Source: Mycobacterium sp. 1100029.7
GTDB taxonomy: Bacteria; Actinomycetota; Actinomycetes; Mycobacteriales; Mycobacteriaceae
DNA: 56,358 nucleotides
Direction of reading: 5' to 3'
Assembly: GCF_001665235.1 (NCBI RefSeq)
Contig: NZ_LZSC01000009.1
Coordinates: 1 to 56,358 of the forward strand
Of this stretch, positions 16,581 through 27,500 are shown one piece after another; positions within the stretch are counted from its first letter, which is position 1; every line of letters begins with the position of its first letter. Under the pieces are notes generated by a model. That model was given only the letters and a program-made list of their open reading frames with translations, searched no databases and was not told the origin of the DNA. Both the position numbers and the translations under genes were made by a program.

Positions 16581-18221
16581 ATGAGTGCAAGTTATCGGGA
16601 GGCAGGGGCGACGACGTCGGAATTCGACAACCGTGTCCGCCTCAACCAGCAACACCTTCGCACGCATCTCGACGCGCAATACGACTTCATCGTGTGCGGG
16701 TCGGGCTCCGCTGGGTCCGTGGTGGCGCGTCGCCTGGCGGAGAACCCCTCGGCGAGCGTTCTGGTACTCGAAGCCGGCGGCTCCGACGAGGCGCCCGAGA
16801 TGATTCGACCGGAGTTGTGGTTTGCCAACATCGGCAGCCAGCGGGACTGGAATTTCGTTGCCGAACCGAGCTGTCACCTCAATGGACGGGCGATCCCATA
16901 TCCGATGGCCAAGGTGTTGGGCGGCGGTTCCAGCATCAATGTGATGGTGTGGGCTCGTGGTCACAAGAATGACTGGGACTATTTCGCTTCCGAAGCAAAA
17001 GACGAACGATGGAACTACGAGTCGGTCCTTGCCATCTACCGTGACATCGAGGATTGGCACGGCACGCCCGACCCCCGCCGTCGTGGCACCGGAGGGCCGG
17101 TGCACGTCGAAACCGCCTGCGACCCAAGCCCGATCGCGACAGCCGGCCTAGCGGCCGCCGAGGCACTGGGTATGCCGACGTTCGAGCAGCAGAACGGCAG
17201 CCTGATGGAAGGATATGGTGGCGCATCGATTGTCGATCTGCGGATACGCAACGGATACCGTCAATCAGTTTTTCGCTCTTACCTTTTCCCACTCATGGAT
17301 CGACCCAATGTGACGGTGCTGAGCGGCGCTCTGGTCACAAGAGTGTCGATTGACACCGCCGCGGGCGCATCGACAGCCACCGGAGTGGAATTCCTCCATG
17401 ACGGCAGGCTGCACCGGGTGCGGGTGGGATCCGAAGTGGTGCTGTCGTTGGGAGCGATCCACACTCCGAAAGTGCTGATGCAATCGGGCATCGGTGACCG
17501 GGTCGAGCTGCAAAAGCACGGGATCCCGGTCGCGCAACATCTGCCCGGAGTGGGCCGAAACCTTCAGGACCATCCAGCGTTCTCCTGCGTCTGGGACAGT
17601 GAACGCCCTGTGCCAGTCCGCAACAGTGGCGGAGAAGTGACCTTCTTCGCCAAGAGCGACCCCAGCCTGGCTACCCCTGACCTACAGGCCTACCAACTCG
17701 AATTTCCGTACTCGAGTCACGAGAATGCTGTCAAATATGGTTTACCAGAGTCGGGTTGGGCCATGCTCGGTGCGGTGGCCCGGCCCAAGAGTAGCGGTCG
17801 AATCCGGTTGAGTGGAGCCGATCCGTGCCAGCCGGTACGTATCGAAGCCAACCTGATGTCACATCCCGACGATGTGAAGGCGGCGCTGACCTGCATCGAA
17901 TTGTGCCGAGAAATCGGCAATTCCGCGGCGTTGCGTCCGTTCAGCAAGCGCGAGGTCATGCCGGGCAGTCTCAATGCGATTGAGCTCGAACAGTTCCTGC
18001 GCGACGAGGTCACCACATACCACCACCAGTCGTGCACGGCCAAGATGGGACACGACAGCATGTCGGTGGTCGACGGCAACCTGAAAGTTCATGGCGTGCA
18101 GAACCTTCGGATAGCCGACGGATCGATCATGCCCAGGGTCACGACCGGCAACACTATGGCCCCGTGTGTGATCATCGGTGAGCGTGCCGGTCAGATCCTT
18201 CGCGAACACCACTCGCTGTGA
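16581..18221 (+). CDS. GMC-family FAD oxidoreductase (choline/alcohol dehydrogenase type)
   Basis: A 546-residue flavoprotein. The FAD-binding Rossmann motif is at about residues 35-62 (FIVCGSGSAGSVVARRLAEN, with an acidic residue ending the second strand in VLVLEAG). The ADP-binding GMC signature 2 is recognisable in 'GAIHTPKVLMQSGIG'. The C-terminal catalytic region has H-H-Q-S-C and N-T-M-A-P, giving the expected His and Asn. Members oxidise alcohols or choline-like substrates; the exact substrate cannot be read. ATG 16581 has a GGGAG site 6 nt upstream. It is divergent from the AraC regulator and convergent with the Sap/GAP gene. Confidence 0.88.
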   Translation: MSASYREAGATTSEFDNRVRLNQQHLRTHLDAQYDFIVCGSGSAGSVVARRLAENPSASVLVLEAGGSDEAPEMIRPELWFANIGSQRDWNFVAEPSCHLNGRAIPYPMAKVLGGGSSINVMVWARGHKNDWDYFASEAKDERWNYESVLAIYRDIEDWHGTPDPRRRGTGGPVHVETACDPSPIATAGLAAAEALGMPTFEQQNGSLMEGYGGASIVDLRIRNGYRQSVFRSYLFPLMDRPNVTVLSGALVTRVSIDTAAGASTATGVEFLHDGRLHRVRVGSEVVLSLGAIHTPKVLMQSGIGDRVELQKHGIPVAQHLPGVGRNLQDHPAFSCVWDSERPVPVRNSGGEVTFFAKSDPSLATPDLQAYQLEFPYSSHENAVKYGLPESGWAMLGAVARPKSSGRIRLSGADPCQPVRIEANLMSHPDDVKAALTCIELCREIGNSAALRPFSKREVMPGSLNAIELEQFLRDEVTTYHHQSCTAKMGHDSMSVVDGNLKVHGVQNLRIADGSIMPRVTTGNTMAPCVIIGERAGQILREHHSL

Positions 18222-18239
18222 TCCGGACTCCGGGCCGGA

Positions 18240-18266
18240 CGGCTGATCGCTACCCGAACTCAGCCG
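18240..18266. terminator. hairpin between convergent genes, candidate bidirectional terminator
   Basis: CGGCTGA (18240-18246) pairs with TCAGCCG (18260-18266) around a 13-nt loop. It sits between the GMC stop and the convergent Sap/GAP stop. There is no U-tract, which is common for mycobacterial terminators but weakens the call. Confidence 0.35.
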
Positions 18267-19057
18267 CCACTCATACCTTGAGCGAGCTGTGACACGCCGA
18301 CGATGGTGAACATGACGACCAGAATCTGCCGCTGATAGGTTCGGACCCAATCGTGCAGGAGCCGAAGCAACGCATGGGTTTTCGTGGGCCGGGCGAAGTA
18401 ACCGATCAGGATGATTTCAACAGCGGCATACATGACGAGGACGAACGCGAGGGCAGCACTGAGTTGGGTGGCCATCGCGGCACCGGAAGCCGCGATGATC
18501 GCCACCATGAAGAGCACGCCGTCGACCGGCACCGCTGCCAGGCCGATTACCCAGGCAACCCACAGGGAGCCGTTTTCCCACGCGTCGTGCGCGCGGCCGA
18601 GCAACCACCGGAAGGTGGAGCCGCCCTTGTCGGGGTCCTGAGGGCGACGCAGCAGCCGCGGGATCGCAACCGGTGCGTCGACTTGTGCCCGTGAATTAAC
18701 ACAATTGTCAATTGAAGCGCCGTCCTTCGTTCGTTGGCGCAGGAAGAAGCGCAGCGCCAAAATTGCGGCGATCGTGAGTCCAATTGCACCTATGCCCAAT
18801 TGAATATGTGCCAGAATCGAGTTGGGTGAAGCCGACGAAGAGTTGCGTCGAGCAAATGTGAACATCGACGTGAAGTGCAGGGCCACGAGCGGAACCAGCA
18901 ACTCGGGCACGCTGAGGGTTAGCCCGCCCGCCCAAAACGCCAACAGGTTCTGTACCGGGCGGCGACGCGAGATCATCAGCAGCGCGAGTCCGAGCCGTAA
19001 TGGGTTGAGAGCGGCCATAAGCCCCAGACCCAGCACCGAACCCCACATGGGCGCCAC
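18260..19057 (-). CDS. Sap/GAP-family multi-pass membrane protein
   Basis: About 265 residues if started at GTG 19057 (VAPMWGSVLG); ATG 19048 is nearly as good, because family members usually begin M-W. A frame extending to 19159 adds an unlikely polar leader. At least five or six hydrophobic segments are visible (WGSVLGLGLMAALNPLRLGL, then VQNLLAFWAGGLTLSV, HIQLGIGAIGLTIAAILAL, LWVAWVIGLAAVPVDGVLFM and LSAALAFVLVMYAAVEIILIG). This is the pattern of mycobacterial Sap and GAP proteins, required respectively for sulfolipid and glycopeptidolipid export. It is divergent from mbtH and the NRPS, which fits a role in moving the NRPS lipopeptide to the surface; that link is inferred. Confidence 0.75.
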   Translation of the reverse strand: MAPMWGSVLGLGLMAALNPLRLGLALLMISRRRPVQNLLAFWAGGLTLSVPELLVPLVALHFTSMFTFARRNSSSASPNSILAHIQLGIGAIGLTIAAILALRFFLRQRTKDGASIDNCVNSRAQVDAPVAIPRLLRRPQDPDKGGSTFRWLLGRAHDAWENGSLWVAWVIGLAAVPVDGVLFMVAIIAASGAAMATQLSAALAFVLVMYAAVEIILIGYFARPTKTHALLRLLHDWVRTYQRQILVVMFTIVGVSQLAQGMSGG

Positions 19058-19320
19058 ATTACCCGGACGGCTCGCTGTTAAACGCCGGGACCCGATCTGT
19101 ACGTTGCGTGACGGGATGGTTTCCGGCCAGCGGAGCACTGAGCAACGATGCTGCAACACGGTAGATCGTGTGGCTGGCCACCCGACGAGTGAAAGCCAGC
19201 TAACTGTGACATCATCTGTTGTGGCACAACCGTACCGGACCTGGGCGCTGCTACTCGGTTGCCAAAAACAGACCCTGGTTAATCATAAAAATTTTTGCTA
19301 GACACCAGATAACGAATCAA

Positions 19321-19383
19321 TGCCCGAAACGCTGTGAATCTGTTGCGAATCTAGAGAAGACGCGATTCATACCGTTTCGGGCA
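19321..19383. repeat. 63-bp long inverted repeat, possible hairpin or operator
   Basis: TGCCCGAAACG (19321-19331) is the exact reverse complement of CGTTTCGGGCA (19373-19383). Inside, TGAATC (19335-19340) pairs exactly with GATTCA (19364-19369). Between the two runs are one mismatch, one pair and one G-T wobble, so the whole forms a stem of about 19 pairs with a 23-nt loop. It is not followed by a U-tract. It could be a leader RNA structure, a small-RNA hairpin or a dimeric protein-binding site. Confidence 0.6.
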
Positions 19384-19631
19384 CATTCGTTGGGGTATCA
19401 GGCGCAACGTGGATCGGGGGGTCGACATGAGCGTCGAAAGCAGTATTGACGGCTGTAGCAGTGGGCGGCGGCACAAGGTTGGCCGGCTTAGGAGTGACCA
19501 TCGTCACCGACAAGCCCACGTGTTTCCGGAATGTCACTCACCGCGCGCACAGCTTCGCGACCTAGGGTGGGCGACGGCTGGGGTCAGGCCGCCACTTTTA
19601 CGATCGCCATCTAACCGGCGATCACGATAGG

Positions 19632-19663
19632 GCCTGTAAGCGCGCAACACCGCGCTTGCAGGC
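19632..19663. repeat. 13-bp-stem hairpin in mbtH leader
   Basis: GCCTGTAAGCGCG (19632-19644) pairs with CGCGCTTGCAGGC (19651-19663) with a single T-G wobble and a tight 6-nt loop (CAACAC). It lies 123 bp before the mbtH ATG. No U-tract follows, so it may be an attenuator-like or stabilising leader structure rather than a plain terminator. Confidence 0.6.
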
Positions 19664-19786
19664 GGTAATCCTGGAGCTCGAGCCAACGGGCTCAATGCTG
19701 AGCTGTTGCATCACCGCCGAGGTCTGTTGGTCTCCTGGATCGGCGCGGCTCGCTTGCAAATCTGTCTCGATTATTGGGGGTAATCA

Positions 19787-20008
19787 ATGCAGACCAATCC
19801 TTTTGACGACGACAACGGCGCCTTCTTCGTCTTGATGAACGACGAAGAACAGCACAGCCTGTGGCCGGACTTCGCCGAGGTTCCTACCGGTTGGCGGGTG
19901 GCGTTTGGAAAGGCCGATCGCGCAGCATGTTTGGCCTTCATCGAGGAGCGCTGGGAGGACATTCGTCCAAAGAGTCTACGGGAGAGATTGACCCAGCCCA
20001 GCGTCTGA
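19787..20008 (+). CDS. MbtH-like protein, NRPS adenylation chaperone
   Basis: A 73-residue protein with the full MbtH signature: N-P-F-D-D near the start, '[15 protein letters not shown]', F-A-E-V-P-x-G-W and the terminal D-I-R-P-x-S-L. MbtH-like proteins bind the N-terminal part of adenylation domains and are often needed for their solubility and activity. The gene is 46 bp upstream of the NRPS on the same strand, so it is almost certainly co-transcribed and serves that enzyme. The ATG is preceded only by a weak GGGGGT site. Confidence 0.93.
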   Translation: MQTNPFDDDNGAFFVLMNDEEQHSLWPDFAEVPTGWRVAFGKADRAACLAFIEERWEDIRPKSLRERLTQPSV

Positions 20009-20054
20009 TACGTAGACGTCGGGTAGGGGTGTCGGGCTTTAATCGGGGGGACAA

Positions 20055-23000
20055 GTGGAAATGGACGACCGAGCGCTTCCGCTCACGCGCGGACAGCTCG
20101 ACATATGGCTGGCGCAGCAAACAGGCGACTCCGGACCGGAATGGCAGCTCGGGCAATTCGTTCGCATCGAAGGGGTCGTCGACCCGGATTTGCTCGAGCA
20201 GGCGATCCGCCAGGCGCTGCAAGAGGCCGAGCCACTTCGGGCCACCTTCTTCGAAGTCGATGGCGAGGTATTTCAGCGGGCTATCGAAAACCCCGATATC
20301 ACACTGGATTTCCACGATCTGACGGGCGCGGATGATCCCGCACGGGCGGCGCGTGAGATGGCGACCTCGATCCAGCGCACGCCGATGCCACTCGACGGAT
20401 TCCTGTTGAGATTTGCGTTGTTCCGGACACAGCCCGACGAGTACTACTGGTTCACCAGCTGCCACCACATCGTCATCGATGGCTCGGCCATCGGGTTGGT
20501 GGGCCGGCGCATCGCAGCCATCTACTCCGCCATGGTTGCCGGGGCACCGGCGTCCCCGGCCTTTTTCGGATCGCTGCGGGACCTGATCGGCATCGAGCTC
20601 GAGTACGAGGCATCCAACGATTACCTCGAAGATCAAGCCTATTGGTCGCAGAACCTTCCGTCAGCCGGCGGCCCGGATATCGCCAGCCCACCGAATCCCG
20701 GCGACCTGCAATCGTACTGGCCCTCTGCGCCAGTGCAATTGGAAGCTGCGGCTGTCGCACGCATCAAACAATTGTCGAAGCAACTGCGGGTCCGGCAATC
20801 CGCGGTGATCACTGCCGCGTGCGCCCTACTGGTCCGTACCTATTGCGAAGACGGCTCAGACGAGGTGGTGTTCGACTTCCCGGTCAGCCGGCGAATGCTG
20901 CCCGAATCCAAAACTCTGCCCGGCATGATCACCGGGGTCGTGCCACTGGTACTCAAGACGCTGCCGACGTCGACCGTCGCGGACTTCTGCCAGCACGTGG
21001 ACACAAAGACACGAGAGGCGCTGCGGCATCAGCGATTCCCCGTGCAGACCCTCAGCGCTGACGGCGGTGTTCGCGCCGAGAGGCGAGCGGCGAATCGCGT
21101 GGTCGTCAACTTCATTCTCGCTCGACTTGCCTTGGACCTCGGCGGTGTGCCGGCAACGGCGACATTCACCACCTTCGGTCCAGTGGCGCACTTCGGACTG
21201 TTTTTCCTCGGCTACGGCGGCCAAAATTTCCTTAGCACTGTCGGTGCCGGTCAACCCTTTTCACACTTTGACGCCGCCGAGTTGGCGCAGCGGTTCGAGC
21301 GGGTGCTGGCCGCGATGGCCGACGACTCCACCCGCCAGCTCTCGTCGATGAGTGCAATGGACGAGACCGAGCGGATGCGCCTCGACGCATTCGGCAACCG
21401 GTCGGTGTTGACCGCACCGGCGACAACCCCGGTGTCGGTTCCCGCGCTGTTCGCCGAGCATGTCGCCGGCACGCCGGACGCCACTGCCATGAGTTTCGGC
21501 GACCGGTCCTGGACCTACCGCGAGTTGGACGAGGCGGCGAACCGGTTGGCGCACCTGCTCGCCGACCACAAAGCCGGCCCGGGACAGTCTGTCGCACTGC
21601 TGTTCTCGCGCTCACCCGAAGCTGTCATCGCCATGCTGGCGGTGCTGAAAACCGGCGCGGCATATCTGCCCATTGATCCGACCTCGCCGCCGGCCCGCAT
21701 CGAGTTCATGCTCGCCGACGCCGACCCGGTCGCCGCGGTCACTACCGCGGAATTGGCCGACATGCTCAGTGGGCGGGGACTGGTTGTCATCGACGCCGAC
21801 GACCCTGCCATCGGTGCCGAGCCGAGCACCGCGCTAGCGCCGCCGGACGGTGCTGCGACCGCCTACCTGATCTATACCTCGGGGACCACCGGCACTCCCA
21901 AAGGTGTGGCCGTCCCACACCGCGGCGTCACCAAGTTGCTCTCTTCTCTGGATGCGGGCCTGCCGTCGGCCGGCGTGTGGTCGCAGAGCCATTCCTACGC
22001 ATTCGACATGTCGGTCTGGGAGATCTTCGGGGCACTGCTGCGCGGTGGCCGACTCGTCGTCGTGCCCGAAGAGGTGACACGTTCCATCGACGACTTCCAC
22101 GCCCTGCTGGTCGCGGAGGAAGTCACCGTACTCAGCCAGACGCCGTCGGCGGTGCGGATGTTGTCGCCGGAGGGCTTGGATTCGACGGCGCTGGTGATCG
22201 GCGCCGAAGCGTGCCCGGCAGAGGTGGTGGACAAGTGGGCACCCGGGCGGGTGATGGTCAATGCCTACGGTCCGAGTGAGACGACGATGTGTGTGGCCAT
22301 CAGTGCGCCGCTCACGGCGGGATCGCCCGTGGTGCCGATCGGCTCGCCGGTGGCAGGTGCGGCGTTGTTCGTCCTCGATGGGTGGCTGCGTCCGGTGCCC
22401 ACCGGTGTGGTCGGTGAGTTGTATGTCGCCGGTGACGGTGTGGCCGTAGGATATTCGGGCCGGGCCGGACTGACCGGGTCCCGCTTCGTGGCCTGCCCGT
22501 TCGGCGCGCCCGGAATGCGGATGTATCGCACCGGGGACTTGGTGTGCTGGGACGGCGACGGTCAGCTGCGGTATCTCGGTCGTGCCGACGAGCAGGTCAA
22601 GATCCGCGGCTATCGCATCGAAGTCGGCGAGGTGCAGACCGCACTTGCCGCAGTCGACGGCGTCGAGCAGTCGGTGGTGATCGCACGCGAAGACCGGCCA
22701 GGTGACAAACGGCTGGTCGGTTATGTCACCGGTACCGCGGATCCACTAGCGATACGGGCCGCGCTGGCCGACCGGTTGCCGGCCTACATGGTGCCCGCCT
22801 CGATGGTGGTTCTGGAGGCGCTGCCACTGACGGTCAACGGCAAACTCGACACCCGTGCCCTGCCGGCGCCGGAATACACCGGCGGCGAATACCGTGCTCC
22901 GGCCAACCCCGTCGAGGAGACCTTGGCCGACACTTACGCGCAGGTCCTGGGCCTCGAGCGGGTCGGGGTGGACGAGTCATTCTTCGAACTGGGTGGCGAC

Positions 23001-24540
23001 AGCATCTTGTCGATGCAGGTGGTGGCCCGAGCACGTGCCGCCGGCCTGCTGTGCCGCCCACGCGACGTGTTCGTGGAACAGACGGTGGCCCGCCTGGCCC
23101 GCGTGACCACGCGCAGCGACGATGCCGACACCCTCCTCGACGAGGGGGTGGGGCCGGTCGTTGCCACCCCGATCATGCGGTGGCTCAACAACATCGAAGG
23201 CCCGATCGAGCAGTTCAACCAGTCGGTTCTGGTGGAAGCTCCCGCAGCGGCTACCGAAGCCGACGCGACCGTGGTGCTTCAGGCGCTGCTGGACCGGCAC
23301 GCCATGTTGCGGGCGTGCGCGGCCGACAGCGCCAACGGATGGTCGCTGACCGTTCCCGACGTCGGGTCCGTGGATGCGCGCGCATGCCTGCACACCGTGG
23401 ACGCGTTGTCCGACGAGGCACTGGTGGCGGCGCGGTCCCGGCTGGACCCGGAAGCCGGGATGATGGTGTCCGCGTTGTGGATTGGGTCGTCGCGGCAGCT
23501 GGTGCTGACCATCCATCACCTGGCGGTCGATGCGGTGTCGTGGTGGATTCTGCTGGAAGACCTCAATACCGCGTGGGCGCAGCATCGCGCCGGGCAACCG
23601 GTGGTGCTGCCGGCGACCGGTACCTCGTTCGCCCGCTGGTCGAACGTGCTGCAGCAGCATGCGGGAACAGCAGGCGTGCTGGAGCAGGCCCAAGCCTGGG
23701 AGCAGGTGGCGCAGCTACCACCGGCCCTGCCGACGGTGCGACCGGACCTGGACACCTATGCCACGGCGCAGAACTTATCGGTGTCGCTGAACGCCGAAAT
23801 CACCAGCGTTCTGCTCGGTGAGGTGCCCACCGCGTTTCACGCCGGCATCCATGAAATCCTGTTGATTGCTTATGGATTGGCGTGGGCAGAGTTTCTGGGT
23901 ACCGGCGGCTCACCGATCGGCATCGACGTCGAGGGCCACGGCCGCCACGAGGAGTTGGCAGCCGACGTCGACCTGTCACACACCGTGGGATGGTTCACGA
24001 CCAAATACCCGGTGTCCCTGGCGGTCGGCGGATTGTCGTGGGCGCAGGTGGCCGCCGGCGATGCCGGACTCGGTGCCCGCGTCAAGGATGCCAAGGAGCA
24101 ACTGCGCGCGCTGCCGGATGGTCTCACCTACGGTTTGCTGCGTTATCTGAACGACGGCATCGAACTCGGTGGCGCCGACCCGACGATCGGGTTCAACTAC
24201 TTGGGGCGGCTGGGCGCCGCGGTGCACGAGATGTCCGACGATCTGTGGTCGATCGGCCCGGAAGGCATGTCGATCACCGACGCCGCTTCGGCCGTGCCGA
24301 TGCCGTTGGCGCACACCGTCGAGCTCAACGCCGTCACCGTGGACACCGAGACCGGCCCGGAGATACACGCCAACTGGACGTGGGCGCCGTCGGTGTTGGA
24401 TCACGCAGCCGTCACCCGGCTCAGCCAGCTCTGGTTCGACGCATTAACGGGCATTTGTGCACACGTACGGTCGGGCGGCGGCGGATTGACCCCCTCCGAC
24501 ATTGTGCCCGCGCGGCTGACGCAGCGCCAAATCGACGAGC
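20055..24540 (+). other. NRPS module 1: C(starter)-A-T-E
   Basis: C domain residues about 1-445 with HHIVIDG at 137. A domain about 460-940 with the nucleotide-binding [10 protein letters not shown] near 607. Carrier Ser983. E domain about 1030-1490 with [10 protein letters not shown] at 1154 and GWFTTKYPV. Binding-pocket residues read by alignment to GrsA: D-M-W-S-V-G-A-M-C-K, closest to aromatic (Phe-type) codes. Predicted to load an aromatic residue, acylate its amine in the starter C domain and epimerise it to D. The acyl source (a FAAL or acyl-CoA) is not in the window. Confidence 0.85.
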
Positions 24541-27500
24541 TACAAACGCAATTCAGAATTGCCGACGTCCTGCCGTTGACGCCGCTGCAGCAGGGTCTGC
24601 TCTTCCATTCGGGGGCCGCCGCGCACGGCGACGAGGATATGTACGCGGTGCAGCTGGACTTCACCATGACCGGCCCGCTGGACCCGCAACGGTTGCGCGA
24701 CGCGGTGCAGACCGTCATCACCCGGCACCCGCATCTGGTCGCCCGATTCTGCGACCAGTTCGACGAGCCGGTCCAAATCATCCCGGCCGACGCGGAGGTG
24801 CAGTGGCGCTACGTCGAACTCGGCGTCGACGACCACGAGGAGCAGATTCAGCGCCTGTGCGCCGACGAACGCGCCGCGGTCTGCGACTTCGCCGACCAAC
24901 CCGCCTTCCGCGCTCTGCTGATCCGCACCGGGGAACAACAGCACCAATTCGTGCTGACCAATCACCACATCGTGCTCGACGGTTGGTCGTTGCCGATCCT
25001 GTTGCGCGAGATCTTCACCATCTACTTCGGTGAGCGGCTGCCCGCGGCCGCGCCCTATCGCAGTTTCATCACCTGGCTGGCCGAACGCGACCTCGACGCG
25101 GCCCGCGCCGCCTGGGGTGGCGTGCTGGCTGACTTCGAGACACCCACGCTGCTCGGTCCCGAAGATGGACTGGGGCTGGGCCGGCGTGGCTTCCATTCCG
25201 TTCGGGTGCCCGAGCAGACCACGCGGGCGCTGAGCGAGCTGGCCCGCGTGTGCCACACCACGATTAGCACTGTGTTGCAGGGAGCCTATGCGCTTCTGTT
25301 GATTTCGATTACCGGCCAGCGCGATGTCGTCTTCGGTACCGCACGGTCGCGAGCCGGCGAACTCGATGTGGCTGGCGCGGACTCGATGGTCGGGTTGTTG
25401 ATCAACACCGTTCCGGTGCGGGCGACGATCTCGACGGAAACCAGCACCGCGGACCTGGTGCGCCAGCTGCAGCAAGATTACGGCAACACCCTCGAGCACC
25501 AGCATCTGGCGCTCAGCGAAATCCACAAGATCACCGGGCACGATCGACTTTTCGACACCGCGTTCGTCTACGAGAACTACCCGATCGACACCGATGCGTT
25601 GGCGAGCATCCACGACTTGACCATCGCCGACATCGCCAACCGGGAGTACAACCACTTCCCATTGACCGTCGAAGCCTTGCCGGGGCGCGAACTGGACCTG
25701 CGTGTCGAATACGACACCGATGTGTTCGCCGCCGCCGATATCGTGAAGCTGATCGACCGGCTGCGGCGGGTGCTGGTGGCCATGACCGCCGATCCGACCC
25801 GGCGGCTGTCGTCAGTGGACCTGTTGGATACCGGTGAGCGAAACCTGGTGCTGTCCCAGTGGTCGGGCGCGGGCATCGACGCCCCCACGGGGATCGCCCC
25901 GCAATTGCTGGCTGCGACGGCGGCGGCCCGCCCGGACGCGATCGCGCTCGTCGACGGTGATCGGCGATGGTCGTATCAGCAGTTGGACGAATGGTCGACT
26001 CGAGTGGCGCGAGTGCTGATCGACGCCGGCGTCGGGCCGGAGCGCGCAGCGGCCGTGGCCATGGATCGTTGCGCGGAATTGGTGGTCGCTTGGTGGGCCG
26101 TGGTCAAGGCCGGCGGTATCTATGTGCCGGTCGATCAAGCTCAGCCCACCGAACGGATCGCCACGGTATTGAACGCGGTGGCCGCGGTATGCGTATTGAC
26201 CTGCGGCAGAGACACTCTCGATGCGGCGGGATCGCGTCCGGTGTTGCGCATCGACGATCTGGACCTGTCGGGGCGCGGCACGGATCCGATTACCGACGCC
26301 CAGCGGCTGCACCCGCTGGACGTGGACAACACCGCCTACGTGATCTTCACGTCCGGGTCGACCGGTGCACCCAAGGGTGTGGCCGTCACTCATGCCGGCT
26401 TGTTGGGAGTTGTTGCGGCGCAACGCACGATGTTCCAGCTGACCGCCGATGCGCGGGTGTTGATGGTCGCGGCGCCGACTTTTGACGCCTCGTTGTTCGA
26501 GGTGCTGTTGGCGGTGGACTCGGGCGGGGCGCTGGTGGTCACGCCGCCGGACATCTATGCCGCGGAGGCGCTGACTGCCCTGGTGCAGGCCCAGCAGGTC
26601 AGCGCGGCAGTACTGACCCCGACCGTGCTGTCGTCGCTGGATGAAGAGCGTCTGGGCGGGCTGGATACGCTGCTCACGGTCGGTGAGGCCTGTCCGCAGG
26701 AGCTGGTGGCCACCTGGGCGCCGGGCCGACGGATGGTCAATGCCTACGGTCCCAGCGAGACGACCATCTGGGTCACGGCCAGCGCACCGCTAGTGGCGGG
26801 CGAGCAGGTGACGATCGGCGCCCCTATCCCCGGGGTGTGCGCGCTGGTGCTCGACGCCTGGTTGAAGCCCGCCCCGGCCGGCGTGGTGGGCGAGCTGTAT
26901 CTGGCCGGGCGCGGCCTGGCCAACGGCTATGTGGGTCGCGTCGGACTGACCGCTGAACGATTCGTCGCCAATCCCTATGGCGCCACCGGCGAGCGCATGT
27001 ACCGGACCGGCGACCTGGTGCGCTGGACGCCCGCCGGCACCCTGCAATACCTGGGCCGTGCCGACCACCAGATCAAGCTGCGCGGGCAGCGCCTCGAGCT
27101 CGGCGAAATCGAGAACACGATGCTGGCGTGCCCGCAGGTCACTCAGGCGGCCACCGTCGTGCACCACGGTCCCAACGGGGGTGCTCACCTCGTCGCTTAC
27201 GTCACCCTCAACCACGACGAAACTGCGGACCACGACGCGGAGATCGTCGAAGAATGGCAACACATCTACGACGACCTCTACGGCGCCGAGGCCGGGGCGC
27301 CGAAGTTCGGCATGGACTTTCGCGGATGGAACAGCAGCTACACCGGCGAGGCCATCCCGCTGGAAGAGATGGCGGAGTGGCGTGCGGCCACCGTGGACCG
27401 GATTCTGGCGCTGCAGCCCAAGTGCGCCTTGGAGATCGGGGCGGGTTCCGGGCTCATTCTTTCGCAGATCGCTCCGCACTGCTCACGCTATGTCGCCACC

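Larger units (their letters stand above)
19058..19786 (+). promoter_or_regulatory. long structured leader/intergenic region before mbtH
   Basis: About 730 bp without a convincing gene. The first part contains an AT-rich stretch with the self-complementary AAAAATTTTT (19287-19296), unusual for this genome and a plausible Lsr2-type silencing or promoter site. Two strong inverted repeats follow (listed separately), plus a GAGCC/GGCTC hairpin at 19680-19693. A short frame from ATG 19428 has a GGGGGG upstream but no recognisable protein character. The region should hold the promoter of mbtH-NRPS and of the divergent Sap/GAP gene. Confidence 0.5.

Noticed and set aside
19409..19630. Short frame with MSVESSIDG start after GGGGGG
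   Set aside because: The translation is Arg/His/Ser-rich without any domain, signal or known relative, and lies among inverted repeats; better treated as leader DNA.
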